Below, piece by piece: positions 35,732 to 44,654 of a stretch of 64,000 nucleotides of DNA. The notes under the pieces were generated by a model. It was not told the DNA's origin and made no database searches. It worked only from the letters and a program-made list of their open reading frames with translations. The DNA is taken from assembly GCF_025642135.1 (NCBI RefSeq), contig NZ_CP106793.1, forward strand, positions 4,096,001 to 4,160,000. Reading direction: 5' to 3'. The position numbers and the translations under genes were made by a program. This DNA comes from Streptomyces cynarae (GTDB lineage: Bacteria; Actinomycetota; Actinomycetes; Streptomycetales; Streptomycetaceae). Numbering within the stretch: the first letter of the stretch is position 1; the number at the start of each line of letters is the position of its first letter.

Positions 35732-36576
35732 TCACGCCAGCCTCTCTGCCAATGACCTCAGTAGCTGTACGACCCCCTGCGGGCCGTCGACCACCAGGTC
35801 CGCCCTCTTCGCGAGTTCCGTGACCTCGTCGCTGCCGCTGCAGACCAGGAGGCCGGGGACGCCGTCGGAGCGGAGTTTGTCGACGGCGGCGAAGGCGGGG
35901 AGGTCGCCGAGGTCGTCGCCGGCGTACATGACCGATTCGGCGCCGGTCTCACGGACGTACTCCGCCAGGGCCACCCCCTTGTCCATGCCCGGCGGGCGCA
36001 GTTCCAGGACCATGCGGCCGGGTTCGACGATCAGGCCGTGGCGGGCGGCGAGCTCGGCGAGGGGGCCGCGCAGGGCTTCGAAGGCGGCCTGCGGGTCCTC
36101 CGCGCGGCGGGTGTGGACGGCGACGGCGCGGCCCTTCTCCTCGATCCAGGTGCCGCGCCAGGCGCCGATCTCGTCGAGGTGACCGGGGAGTTCGGCGCGG
36201 ACGGCGGCGACTCCGGGGTGGGGGCCGGGGCGGTGACGGTGCCGGTGCGGGCGTCCCAGCGTTCGGCGCCGTAGTGGCCGAGGACGACGAGGTGGTCGAG
36301 CCCGGGGACGCCCGCGAAGCCGCCGTGGCGGACGGCGACGCCGGCGGGGCGGCCGGTGACGACGGCGACGGAGGCGACCTTCGGGGCGATGGCCGCGAGG
36401 GCGGGGACCGCGTCGGGGTGGGCGCGGGCCTGGTCGGGGTCGGGGACGATCGGGGCGAGCGTCCCGTCGAAGTCGAAGGCGAGGACGGCCCGCTCGGGCC
36501 GGGCGAGGATGGCGTCGAGACCGTCACGCCCGGCCGGGGTGGCGGGCGTCGGCAAGGAGTCCGTGTGGCTGCCCAT
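35732..36576 (-). pseudogene. otsB: Trehalose-6-phosphate phosphatase (frameshifted as sequenced)
   Basis: About 281 residues of HAD phosphatase. Motif I is AFDFDGTLAPIV near residue 33, motif II lies in VAVVTGRPAGVA, and the C-terminal motifs are MVLELRPPGMDKGVALAEYV and YAGDDLGDLPAF. The frame breaks in a C-rich tract at 36212-36224, where the reading passes from TAPAP to HPGVAAVRAELPGHLDEI. One missing base restores the full protein, and total length is then normal. Loss of the only visible otsB would let trehalose-6-phosphate build up, so an error in the sequence is more likely. Confidence 0.9.
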
Positions 36577-36656
36577 GGGTCCGACCCTATCGGCGTGCGG
36601 CCGGGCGCACCCACGGGGTCACGGGGGCGCGCCCGGCGCGTTTTGCGGTCACGCGC

Positions 36657-36884
36657 TCAGCGTTCCGCGCGGCGTGCCTCGCGGATGCGGCGGAGGCGGT
36701 TGACGGTGACCGGGGCGTGGGCCAGGGCCCTGGGGTCGTCGAGGAGGGCGTTGAGCAGCTGGTAGTAGCGGACGGGGGCGAGACCGAGCTGCTCCCGTAT
36801 GGCCCGCTCCTTGGCCCCCGGCCCGGGGAAACCGCGGCCCTCCAGGGCCAGGATGGCCTTCTCTCTGGGGTTCAGGTCGTCCAT
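36657..36884 (-). CDS. DUF3263 family small protein
   Basis: 75 residues with the DUF3263 pattern LNPREKAILALEGRGFPGPGAKERAIREQLGLAPVRYYQLLN (visible as REKAILALE and LGLAPVRYYQLLN). This has the look of a helix-turn-helix and suggests DNA binding. The ATG gives MDDLNPREK, with GGTTACCG upstream. It stands between otsB and the sugar-binding lipoprotein, all leftward. No regulatory target is known to me. Confidence 0.92.
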   Translation of the reverse strand: MDDLNPREKAILALEGRGFPGPGAKERAIREQLGLAPVRYYQLLNALLDDPRALAHAPVTVNRLRRIREARRAER

Positions 36885-36933
36885 GGGGGAACGGTAACCG
36901 GAGGGTCCGACACGCTCCCCCGCGTCTCCGCCG

Positions 36934-38226
36934 TCAGCGGGCCGCGCTGTCCGCTGTCACGGCCGCCCGCTGCAGCTGGGCCAGGATCGCCGCCGGGCTG
37001 CCGTCCGGGCCGACCGCCTTGCCTATCCGGTTCTTGATGTCCGCGCTGACCGTCGCCCACGAGGTCTTGCCCACGGGGTACAACTCAGCGCTCGGCAGCT
37101 CCTGGAGGAACGGCTCGAGGTCCTGGTCCTGGGGCGAGCGCGCCATGGCCTCCTGCGCGGAGCTCGTCACCGGCAGCAGGTCGTACTCGCGGGAGAAGGA
37201 CAGCACGTTCTTCTCGCTGTACACGTAGTCGAGGAACTCACGGATCTGGTCCTTGTGGCCGCCCTGCTGGAAGGCCGTCATCCAGTCCGCCACGCCCATG
37301 GTCGACTTCGCCCGGCCGTTGATCCCGGGCATCGGCACCATGCCGAACTTCACGCCCTTCTCGCGCGCCATCTTCATCAGGGACGGGTGGCCGTTCAGCA
37401 TGCCCACCTCGCCGCGCGTGAACGCGGCGAAGGCGTCGGCGCGGTTCAGCTTCCCCGGTGCCACCGGACCCGTCAGCCCCTTGCCCACCAGGTTGTCCTT
37501 CAGCCAGGTGAAGGTGGCCACGTTCTGCGCGGAGTCGAGGTCGTAGCCGCCGAAGCCGTTCAGGTAGCCGGCGCCCCCGCTGAGCAGCCACTGCATCGTC
37601 TCCGCCTGCGCCTCCTCGGGGCCGAGCGGCAGCGCGTACGGGTACGTCACCCCCTTGGCCTTGAGGAGCTGCGCGTCCGTCGCCAGGTCGCTCCAGCTCT
37701 GCGGCGGGGTGGTGATGCCGGCCTCGGAGAACAGCGTCTTGTTGTAGAAGAGGATCCGCGTGGAGGCGGCGAACGGCATCCCGTACTGGGTACGGTTCAC
37801 CTTGCCGGCGTCACTCAGCTCCGAGGCGAAGTCCGCCTGGACGGGGATCGAGAGGACGTCGTCGGCCGGGTACAGCTTGCCCGCCGCCGCGTAGTCCGCG
37901 TAGGCCCCGATCTGCGCCATGTCCGGGGCGTCGCCCCTGGCGACCATCTCCTTGACCTTGCGGTCCACGTCGTTCCAGGAGTAGACGCTGACCTCGACCT
38001 TGATTCCGGAGTGCGCCGCCTCGAAGTCCTCGACCAGCTGGTCCCAGTACTTCTTGGAGCTGTTCGCCGACGAGTCCCCGTAGTCCGCGGCCACCAGCCG
38101 CAGGGTGACGCCCCCCGAACCCACCGCACCCGCGCAGCTCGCCAGGGCTCCGGTCATGCCGAGGGCGGACACCGCCGCGATCAGACCCCTGCCCCATGTC
38201 GTCCTGCGCGTCCCGCGTCGCTGCAC
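36934..38226 (-). CDS. ABC sugar-binding lipoprotein
   Basis: 430 residues, family 1 extracellular solute-binding protein. The N-terminus has a basic region, a hydrophobic stretch (GLIAAVSALGMTGALASC) and a lipobox LASC, with the lipidated cysteine near 30. The body has LVEDFEAAHSGIKVEV, APDMAQIGAYADYAAAG, and FNGHPSLMKMA-like segments (GEVGMLNGHPSLM). The ORF extends to a TTG at 38265, but the GTG at 38226 gives the usual short pre-signal region. No permease or ATPase genes follow, so it must use partners elsewhere. Two dre sites upstream, shared with nagK, suggest DasR control and an amino-sugar ligand. Confidence 0.92.
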   Translation of the reverse strand: MQRRGTRRTTWGRGLIAAVSALGMTGALASCAGAVGSGGVTLRLVAADYGDSSANSSKKYWDQLVEDFEAAHSGIKVEVSVYSWNDVDRKVKEMVARGDAPDMAQIGAYADYAAAGKLYPADDVLSIPVQADFASELSDAGKVNRTQYGMPFAASTRILFYNKTLFSEAGITTPPQSWSDLATDAQLLKAKGVTYPYALPLGPEEAQAETMQWLLSGGAGYLNGFGGYDLDSAQNVATFTWLKDNLVGKGLTGPVAPGKLNRADAFAAFTRGEVGMLNGHPSLMKMAREKGVKFGMVPMPGINGRAKSTMGVADWMTAFQQGGHKDQIREFLDYVYSEKNVLSFSREYDLLPVTSSAQEAMARSPQDQDLEPFLQELPSAELYPVGKTSWATVSADIKNRIGKAVGPDGSPAAILAQLQRAAVTADSAAR

Positions 38227-38269
38227 TTGCTCTAGCCCTGCCGTCTCGTCATTCGGAATATCCAAAGGA

Positions 38270-38285
38270 TAAGGTCTACACCACC
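38270..38285. promoter_or_regulatory. Candidate dre (DasR) site 1 between sugar-binding gene and nagK
   Basis: TAAGGTCTACACCACC matches the dre consensus at 11 of 16 positions, with the core GGTCTA-ACCAC present. Confidence 0.5.
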
Positions 38286-38287
38286 TG

Positions 38288-38303
38288 AGTGGACTAGACC
38301 TCT
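38288..38303. promoter_or_regulatory. dre (DasR) site 2 before nagK
   Basis: AGTGGACTAGACCTCT matches the palindromic form AGTGGTCTAGACCACT at 14 of 16. It lies 28 bases before the nagK start, overlapping the expected promoter. DasR control of nagKA is known in S. coelicolor. Confidence 0.8.
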
Positions 38304-38330
38304 CCCGGGTCCACGGGCGACACTGTTCCC

Positions 38331-39274
38331 GTGAGACATGTCATCGCCCTGGATGTGGGCGGCACCGGGATGAAGGCCGCGCTGGTCGGGGCCGGGGGTG
38401 AGCTGCTGCACCAGACGCGCCGGGCCACCGGACGTGAGCGCGGGCCGGACGCCGTGGTGGAGTCGGTGCTCGCCTTCGCCGCCGAGCTGCGCGCGCACGG
38501 CGAGCGCCACTTCGGCGAACCCGCGGCCGCCGCGGGCGTCGCCGTCCCCGGGATCGTGGACGCCGAGCGCGGTGTCGCCGCGTACTCGGCCAACCTGGGC
38601 TGGCGCGATGTGCCCCTGCGGGATCTGCTCAGCCGCCGGCTCGACGGGGTGCCCGTGGCGCTCGGGCACGACGTGCGCACCGGCGGGCTCGCCGAGGGGC
38701 GCCTGGGCGCGGGCCGGGGGCGGACCGGTTCCTGTTCGTGCCGCTCGGCACCGGGATCGCGGGCGCCATCGGCATCGGCGGCCGGGTGGAGGCGGGGGCG
38801 CACGGCTTCGCGGGCGAGATCGGCCACATCGTCGTACGGCCGCAGGGGACCCCGTGTCCGTGCGGTCAGCACGGCTGTCTGGAGCGGTACGCGTCCGCGG
38901 CCGCCGTGGGCGAGGCCTGGGCCGAGGCGGCCGGTGCCCCGGAGGCGGACGCCGCCGACTGCGCGAAGGCCGTGGCGTCGGGGGACCCGCGGGCGCGGAA
39001 GGTATGGCAGGGGGCCGTGGACGCCCTCGCCGACGGCCTGGTGACCGCGCTCACCCTGCTGGACCCGCGCACCCTGATCATCGGTGGCGGGCTCGCCGAG
39101 GCCGGGGAAACGTTGTTCACACCACTGCGCGAGGCCGTGCGCCGCCGCGTGACCTTCCAGAAGCTGCCGTCGATCGTCCCCGCCACGCTGGGGGATGCGG
39201 CCGGATGCCTCGGTGCCGGGCTCATGGCCTGGGATCTCCTCGAAACCACTGACCCTGCGGAGGTAACCATCTGA
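38331..39274 (+). pseudogene. nagK: ROK family N-acetylglucosamine kinase (frameshifted as sequenced)
   Basis: About 314 residues. The N-terminal phosphate site is VIALDVGGTGMKAALVG, and the sugar-binding region has GVAVPGIVDAERG. The zinc motif is the ROK hallmark CPCGQHGCLE, followed by TLIIGGGLAEAG. The frame changes near 38720 in a G run: adding one G lets LGAGRGADRFLFVPLGTG read through. The enzyme phosphorylates GlcNAc. Its TGA overlaps the nagA ATG by one base (TGATG), so the two genes are coupled. Confidence 0.9.
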
Positions 39275-40416
39275 TGGCCACTACGAAGGTTCTCGCCGGT
39301 GCCCGGGTGGTACTGCCCAGCGGGGTCGTGGACGACGGCCGCCTGGTCGTGGAGGGCACGCGCATCGCCGGGCCCGCCCCCGAGAGCGCCGAGATCATCG
39401 ACGTGAGCGGCCACTGGCTGGTCCCCGGCTTCGTGGACATCCACAACCACGGCGGCGGCGGCGCGTCCTTCTCCGGCACGGTGGACGACGTCCTGACGGC
39501 CCTGCGCACCCACCGGGAGCACGGCACCACCACGCTCGTCGCCTCCACCGTCACCGACGACATGGACATCCTCGTCCAGCAGGCGGGACTGCTGTCGGAA
39601 CTGGCCGAGCAGGGGGACATCGCCGGCATCCACTTCGAGGGCCCGTTCATCTCGCCGTGCCGCAAGGGCGCGCACTCCGAGGCGCTGCTGCGCGACCCCG
39701 ATCCGGCGGAGGTGCGCAAGCTGATCGACGCCGCGCGCGGCCGGGCCGCGATGGTGACGCTCGCCACCGAACTGCCCGGCGGCCTGGACTCCGTACGGCT
39801 GCTCGTCGAGCACGGGGTGATCGCGGCGATCGGGCACACGGACGCGACCTACGAGCAGACGGTCCAGGCCATCGACGCGGGCGCCACGGTCGCCACCCAC
39901 CTGTTCAACGCGATGCCGCAGCTCGGCCACCGCGCCCCCGGCCCCGTCGCCGCCCTGCTGGAGGACGAGCGGGTCACGGTGGAGCTGATCGACGACGGCG
40001 TCCATCTGCACCCGGCGGCGCTGCGGCTGGCCTTCCGTCAGGCGGGCGCGACGCGGGTGGCGTTCATCACGGACGCCATGGACGCGGCCGGCATCGGGGA
40101 CGGGCGGTACATGCTCGGCCCGCTCGAGGTCGAGGTACGTCAGGGTGTGGCCCGGCTGGTGGAGGGCGGCTCGATCGCGGGCTCGACCCTCACCCTGGAC
40201 CGCGCGTTCCGCCGGGCGGTCACCGTGGACGGGCTGGCGGTGGAGGACGTCGTCACGGCCGTCTCGGCGGGCCCGGCGAAGCTCCTCGGCGTCTACGACC
40301 GGGTGGGCTCCCTGGAGCCCGGCAAGGACGCCGACCTGGTGCTGCTGGACGACGACTTCCGCCTCAAGGGCGTGATGCGCCGCGGCCAGTGGGTGGTCGA
40401 TCCCCAACTGGGGTGA
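39274..40416 (+). CDS. nagA: N-acetylglucosamine-6-phosphate deacetylase
   Basis: 380 residues, an amidohydrolase that turns GlcNAc-6-P into GlcN-6-P and acetate. Metal and substrate motifs: PGFVDIHNHGGGG near 50, GIHFEGPFIS near 125 (metal Glu), IGHTDATYEQ near 189, HLFNAMPQLGHR near 210, and FITDAMDAAG (catalytic Asp) near 268. The ATG follows GGAGGTAACC and overlaps the nagK stop. Substrate also comes from MurQ, encoded 19 kb to the left. Confidence 0.97.
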   Translation: MATTKVLAGARVVLPSGVVDDGRLVVEGTRIAGPAPESAEIIDVSGHWLVPGFVDIHNHGGGGASFSGTVDDVLTALRTHREHGTTTLVASTVTDDMDILVQQAGLLSELAEQGDIAGIHFEGPFISPCRKGAHSEALLRDPDPAEVRKLIDAARGRAAMVTLATELPGGLDSVRLLVEHGVIAAIGHTDATYEQTVQAIDAGATVATHLFNAMPQLGHRAPGPVAALLEDERVTVELIDDGVHLHPAALRLAFRQAGATRVAFITDAMDAAGIGDGRYMLGPLEVEVRQGVARLVEGGSIAGSTLTLDRAFRRAVTVDGLAVEDVVTAVSAGPAKLLGVYDRVGSLEPGKDADLVLLDDDFRLKGVMRRGQWVVDPQLG

Positions 40417-40439
40417 TTGATCCGTTTGTTGACGTACGG

Positions 40440-40466
40440 CGGTCGGCCCCGGGACTGGGCCGACCG
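40440..40466 (+). terminator. nagKA terminator
   Basis: CGGTCGGCCC and GGGCCGACCG, a 10-bp perfect stem with a 7-base loop, followed by CCGACTCTTTT. Confidence 0.9.
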
Positions 40467-40572
40467 CCGACTCTTTTGGCATGATCGAGCCTCCGCAACC
40501 GCCGACGGCAGGCGCGCTGACGGATCCGGGCCCACGGACCGCGCCTGCACGACTCTCGAGGGAGGTCCCCAC

Positions 40573-41502
40573 GTGATCCTCACGGTCACGCTGAACACCG
40601 CTCTCGACATCACCTATCGCGTACGGGAGCTGAGGCCGCACACCTCGCACCGGGTGACCGAGGTGACCGAACGGCCCGGCGGCAAAGGGCTGAACGTCGC
40701 CCGGGTACTCGCCGCGCTCGGCCACCAGGTGACCGCCACGGGCTTCGCGGGCGGCGCGACGGGTCGCTCCCTGCGGGAGCAGCTCACCCGCACGCACGGC
40801 CTCGTGGACGCGCTGGTACCGGTCGCGGGCGCCACCCGGCGCACCATCGCGGTGGTCGACCGGTCCACCGGCGACACCACCCAGCTCAACGAGCCCGGCC
40901 CGCTGATAACGCCCGCCGAGTGGTCGGCCTTCCTGGAGGCGTACGACGACCTGGTGCGCTCCGCCGCCGCGGTGGCCCTGTGCGGCAGCCTGCCGCCGGG
41001 CGTGCCCGTGGGGGCGTACGCCCACTTGGTGCGTACCGCTCGGGCGGCGGGCGTCCCGGTGCTGCTCGACACCAGTGGGGAGCCGCTGCGCCGCGGGGTC
41101 GCCGCCCGCCCTGACATCGTCAAGCCGAACGCCGACGAACTGGCCGAACTGACCGGCTCCCACGAGCCTTTGCAGGCCACCCGGGACGCCCGTCGACGCG
41201 GGGCGCACACGGTGGTCGCCTCACTGGGCGCGGAAGGCCTGCTCGCCGTCAACACGGAAGGCCGCTGGCGGGCGGCCCCGCCGCGCCGCCTGACGGGCAA
41301 CCCGACGGGCGCGGGGGACTCGGCGGTCGCGGGCCTGCTGTCCGGCCTGGTGGAACACCTGCCGTGGCCGGCCCGCCTGGCCCGGGCGGTGGCCCTGTCG
41401 GCGGCGACGGTACTCGCCCCGGCAGCGGGCGAGTTCGACCGGCGCACCTACGAGGAGCTGTTGGACCAGGTGGCGGTGACGGGCGAGGTCACGGCGGCGT
41501 AG
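40573..41502 (+). CDS. PfkB family hexose-phosphate kinase (1-phosphofructokinase type)
   Basis: 309 residues of the ribokinase/PfkB fold, closest to 1-phosphofructokinase or tagatose-6-phosphate kinase. Marks: ILTVTLNTALDITYRV at the start, RPGGKGLNVARVLAALG (PfkB signature 1), LCGSLPPGVP, KPNADELAELTG, and TGNPTGAGDSAVAGLLSG with the catalytic Asp (GAGDS). The GTG start has GGAGGT eight bases upstream. It follows the nagA terminator, so it has its own promoter. The exact substrate cannot be decided; a link to amino-sugar use (for example GlcN or tagatose phosphates) is only suggested by position. Confidence 0.93.
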   Translation: MILTVTLNTALDITYRVRELRPHTSHRVTEVTERPGGKGLNVARVLAALGHQVTATGFAGGATGRSLREQLTRTHGLVDALVPVAGATRRTIAVVDRSTGDTTQLNEPGPLITPAEWSAFLEAYDDLVRSAAAVALCGSLPPGVPVGAYAHLVRTARAAGVPVLLDTSGEPLRRGVAARPDIVKPNADELAELTGSHEPLQATRDARRRGAHTVVASLGAEGLLAVNTEGRWRAAPPRRLTGNPTGAGDSAVAGLLSGLVEHLPWPARLARAVALSAATVLAPAAGEFDRRTYEELLDQVAVTGEVTAA

Positions 41503-41511
41503 CCGCACGGC

Positions 41512-41532
41512 CCCGTCATCGAGCGACGGGGT
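41512..41532. terminator. Bidirectional terminator
   Basis: CCCCGTC and GACGGGG around ATCGAGC (7-bp stem), followed by TTTAGTT, between convergent stops. Confidence 0.75.
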
Positions 41533-42471
41533 TTAGTTGGACCAGCCGTTCGTCAGCCAGAACTGGTCGAGGTAGGCGTTGCACTGGTTCCCCTGCTCGC
41601 AGGAGATCCGGATGGTGTTGGTGCCCTTGTTGAGCTGGATGTAGTTGTACGTCTTCGTCCAGCCCTTCTCCCAGTCACCCTGGGGCGCGTTGGCCCAGTT
41701 CTTCAGCTTCAGGGGGTTGGTCTGCGCCGTGCCGTTGATCGTGAGGGTGGCGGTGGCGTCGACGCCGGGCACGGCGTAGCCGGTGTGCAGGGTGTACTTG
41801 CCGGTCGACGGGACGTCCACGGTCCAGCTCACGGCGGCGCCCACGTTGTTGAAGTTGCCGACGTAGACACCGCCGTCGGCCTTGGCGCCCTTGACGTCGG
41901 ACGCCGTGGTGGCGCCGCCCTCGAGGTGCAGCGCCTTGGCGTCGATCGTCGGCAGTTTGCCCTCGTCCGTGGACTGCTGGGTGGTGGACTGGCTCGGGGA
42001 CGCGCTCTGCGCGACCGACGGGCTGGAGCCCGCCTGGCCGCCCTTCTTCCCGTCGTCCGAGTCGCCGGTGATCATGGCGACGCCGATGCCGATGACGACC
42101 GCCGCGACCACCGCGATGGCGCCGATCAGCAGGCCCTTGGTGTTGGGGCCCCGGCCGCGCCCGCCGCCGGACGGCGGGGCCGTCTGGGTCTGACGGGTCG
42201 TCGCGGCCCCGCCCGGCACCGTTTCCGGAGCCGCGTAGTGCGCGTTCGGCTGGCCGTACGACTGCTGCTGCGGGACCTGCCCGTAGGGGGCCGTCTGGGC
42301 CTGCGGCTGGCCGTACTGGCGTTCGCCGACCGTGCGCACTCTGTTGACGGAGCCCGGGTAGCCGTAGCCGCCGGAGGGCGGCTGGGCGCCGTTGGCCTGA
42401 CCGTCGGCGTAGAGGTAGCCGAACGGGTCGTCGTCCTCGGGCGTGCTCGCGCCGTTGTTGCCGGGCGTCAT
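41533..42471 (-). CDS. Membrane-anchored protein with C-terminal CBM35/CBM6-like carbohydrate-binding domain
   Basis: 312 residues. Residues 1-110 are disordered and rich in Q, G, Y and P (YGQPQAQTAPYGQVPQQQ). One membrane helix follows (GLLIGAIAVVAAVVIGIGVAMI, about 113-135), then a Ser/Gln-rich stretch (SPSVAQSASPSQSTTQQ). The last 140 residues form a beta-sandwich like CBM35/CBM6 (YVGNFNNVGAAVSWTVDVPSTGKYTLHTGYA, TNTIRISCEQGNQCNAYLDQFWL). Outside-facing sugar or cell-wall binding is probable. The ATG start has GGAGACCTAGGG upstream. Confidence 0.9.
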   Translation of the reverse strand: MTPGNNGASTPEDDDPFGYLYADGQANGAQPPSGGYGYPGSVNRVRTVGERQYGQPQAQTAPYGQVPQQQSYGQPNAHYAAPETVPGGAATTRQTQTAPPSGGGRGRGPNTKGLLIGAIAVVAAVVIGIGVAMITGDSDDGKKGGQAGSSPSVAQSASPSQSTTQQSTDEGKLPTIDAKALHLEGGATTASDVKGAKADGGVYVGNFNNVGAAVSWTVDVPSTGKYTLHTGYAVPGVDATATLTINGTAQTNPLKLKNWANAPQGDWEKGWTKTYNYIQLNKGTNTIRISCEQGNQCNAYLDQFWLTNGWSN

Positions 42472-42588
42472 CCCTAGGTCTCCTCAACAGGTGCGGGTCC
42501 AGATGCGTACGTGGCTGAATGGCGAGCCTACCCGGTCCCCGGACCGCACACGGCTGTTGTTCCCATCACCCAAGGGTTGACCTGCGGT

Positions 42589-44268
42589 TTACCCCGCACG
42601 CCTGTGCTGTTTGGGACGAGACCGTTTCTCCACGTACATCCGCTCGTCAGCCGATTTCAGCACTTCGTCCGCCGTCATGCCGCAGTGTGCCCAGCCGATG
42701 CCGAAACTCGCGCCGACGCGCATGGCGCGGCCGTCGACCCGGATCGGCTGGATGATCTCGTTGCGCAGACGGACGGCGAGGTCCTGGGCGTCGGCCTTGC
42801 CGAGCCCGTCGGCCAGCACGACGAACTCGTCACCGCCGAGCCGGGCCACCGTGTCCCCGTCCCGCACCCCGCGGCTGAGCCGCCGGGCGACCTCGATGAG
42901 GACGGCGTCGCCCGCGTTGTGCCCGAACCGGTCGTTGATGGACTTGAAGCCGTCGAGGTCGCAGAAGAGCACCGCGAGGCCCTTGGTGCCGTCGTCGGCG
43001 TCACTGTCCGGGGCGACGGTGTGCACATGGTGGTCGAAGGCGTCGTACGGCCCCCGCCCGGCGTGGAAGTCGAAGGCGTGGCCGCCGCTGTCGTGGGCGG
43101 CCGGGTGGTCGATCCGGAACCCGTCGCCGAACGCGGCGTCCAGGGAGTCCGCCGCGCTCGGCGGCAGCGACTGGGGGCGCCGGCACAGGCGGGCGGACAG
43201 ACGGGCGCGCAGTTCCGCGGAGTTGGGCAGGCCGGTGAGCGAGTCGTGCGAGGCGCGGTGGGCGAGTTGGAGCTCCCGGCGCTTGCGCTCCTCGATGTCC
43301 TCGACGTGGGTGAGCAGGAAGCGCGGCCCGTCGGCGGCGTCGGCGACGACGGAGTTGCGCAGGGACACCCACACATAGGTGCCGTCCCGGCGTCCGAGCC
43401 GCAGTTCGGCCCGCCCGCCCTCGGCGGAGGTGCGCAGCAGGGTGCCGATGTCCTCGGGGTGGACGAGGTCGGAGAACGAGTAGCGGCGCATCGCGGAGGC
43501 GGGCCTGCCGAGCAGGCGGCACAGCGCGTCGTTGGTGCGCAGGATCCGGCCGTGCTGGTCGCCGCCCATCTCGGCGATGGCCATCCCCGAGGGGGCGTAC
43601 TCGAACGCCTGCCGGAAGGACTCCTCGCTGGCGCGCAGCGCCTGCTGCTCCCGCTCCAGGCGGACCAGTGCCCGCTGCATGTTGGCCCGCAGACGGGCGT
43701 TGCTGATGGCGATGGCGGCGTGGAAGGCGTACATCTGGAGGGCCTCGCGCCCCCAGGCGCCGGGCCGCCGCCCGTTGCGCGGCCGGTCCACGGAGATGAC
43801 GCCGAGGAGTTCACCGCAGGAGCTGCCCTGGGCACCCGGCGTGTACATGGGCGCGAAGAGGCGGTCGGAGGGGTGCCACTCGTCCTCGAAGCGGGGCTCG
43901 GGACCGTCGGTGTACCACTGCGGCACGTCGTCCTCGTCGAGGATCCAGCCCTCCGTGTGCGGTATGAACCGCAGGGTGCCCCACGCCTCGCCCATGCTGA
44001 GGCGCCGCTCCCAGGAGGCGCGGGAGCCGACGCGGCCGGTGATCAGCGCCTCTGCTGCGGAGTTCCCGGCGAGTGCGGCGACGACGAGGTCACCGTCCGG
44101 GCGTACGAGGTTGACGGCCGCCAGTTCGTAGCCGAGGCCGTTCACGATGCCGTCGGCCACCGTCTGCAGCGTGTCCGCCAGGCTGCGGGCGGTGTTCATG
44201 TCCGCCATCACCTGGTGCAGCTGCCGCAGGGTCGCAAGACGGACATACGGCTCGGACTCGGTCTCCAT
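42589..44268 (-). CDS. cdgB: Diguanylate cyclase CdgB (GAF-PAS-GGDEF)
   Basis: 559 residues. The GAF domain is about 30-190 (ELLGVISVDRP, FHAAIAISNARL), PAS/PAC about 210-330 (FEYAPSGMAIAE, FSDLVHPEDIGTL), GGDEF about 335-550. The GGDEF domain carries an insert of about 85 residues after SHDSLTGLPNSAELRARL, then LFCDLDGFKSIND. The active-site motif RLGGDEF is intact, and the product-inhibition I-site RDGD stands five residues before it, so c-di-GMP synthesis with feedback is expected. In S. coelicolor CdgB (SCO4281) controls development under BldD. Start ATG (METESEPY) has GAGGGGAGGG upstream. Confidence 0.95.
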   Translation of the reverse strand: METESEPYVRLATLRQLHQVMADMNTARSLADTLQTVADGIVNGLGYELAAVNLVRPDGDLVVAALAGNSAAEALITGRVGSRASWERRLSMGEAWGTLRFIPHTEGWILDEDDVPQWYTDGPEPRFEDEWHPSDRLFAPMYTPGAQGSSCGELLGVISVDRPRNGRRPGAWGREALQMYAFHAAIAISNARLRANMQRALVRLEREQQALRASEESFRQAFEYAPSGMAIAEMGGDQHGRILRTNDALCRLLGRPASAMRRYSFSDLVHPEDIGTLLRTSAEGGRAELRLGRRDGTYVWVSLRNSVVADAADGPRFLLTHVEDIEERKRRELQLAHRASHDSLTGLPNSAELRARLSARLCRRPQSLPPSAADSLDAAFGDGFRIDHPAAHDSGGHAFDFHAGRGPYDAFDHHVHTVAPDSDADDGTKGLAVLFCDLDGFKSINDRFGHNAGDAVLIEVARRLSRGVRDGDTVARLGGDEFVVLADGLGKADAQDLAVRLRNEIIQPIRVDGRAMRVGASFGIGWAHCGMTADEVLKSADERMYVEKRSRPKQHRRAG

Positions 44269-44654
44269 TCGCCCTCCCCTCGAGATCTCGCAGCAACTCC
44301 AGGGACGCGTCGGCGTACTACCGTTCTCCCGGTTTCCACGGCACGCTACTGGGCGTACTCCTCGGGTGGCATCGTGCAGCGTCTCCGCCACTGAATCACA
44401 GCGCGCTGCCCACTAGGTACACAGGGTCAACAAAATACGCTTCCTGTGACTCAAGTCACAGCCAAAGATGAACAATTGCGGAGAGGTTCCGCATTTTTCC
44501 TGTGTTTCCGCGGAATGCTTCCGGACTCGATGCGGGCCCTCTGTGCAGAGCTTGTGATCCTACGGCGTCCGACGACGTCCGTCGCTGGTCCTAGGCCGCG
44601 ATTCGGGCCCGGGCCCGATGTGGGCGGCCGGAAGCGGAGACTAGCGTTTTTGAC
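44269..44654. other. 386-base divergent promoter region of cdgB and a flavin reductase
   Basis: No gene is seen. It is less GC-rich than average around 44400-44500, and holds the palindrome at 44445-44460. The region is expected to hold both promoters. Confidence 0.6.
44445..44460. promoter_or_regulatory. Palindrome TGTGACT-CA-AGTCACA upstream of cdgB
   Basis: Seven-base perfect arms with a 2-base centre, 177 bases before the cdgB start. It resembles a BldD box (half-site TGAC / GTCA), but the arm spacing is one base shorter than the consensus I recall. Confidence 0.55.
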
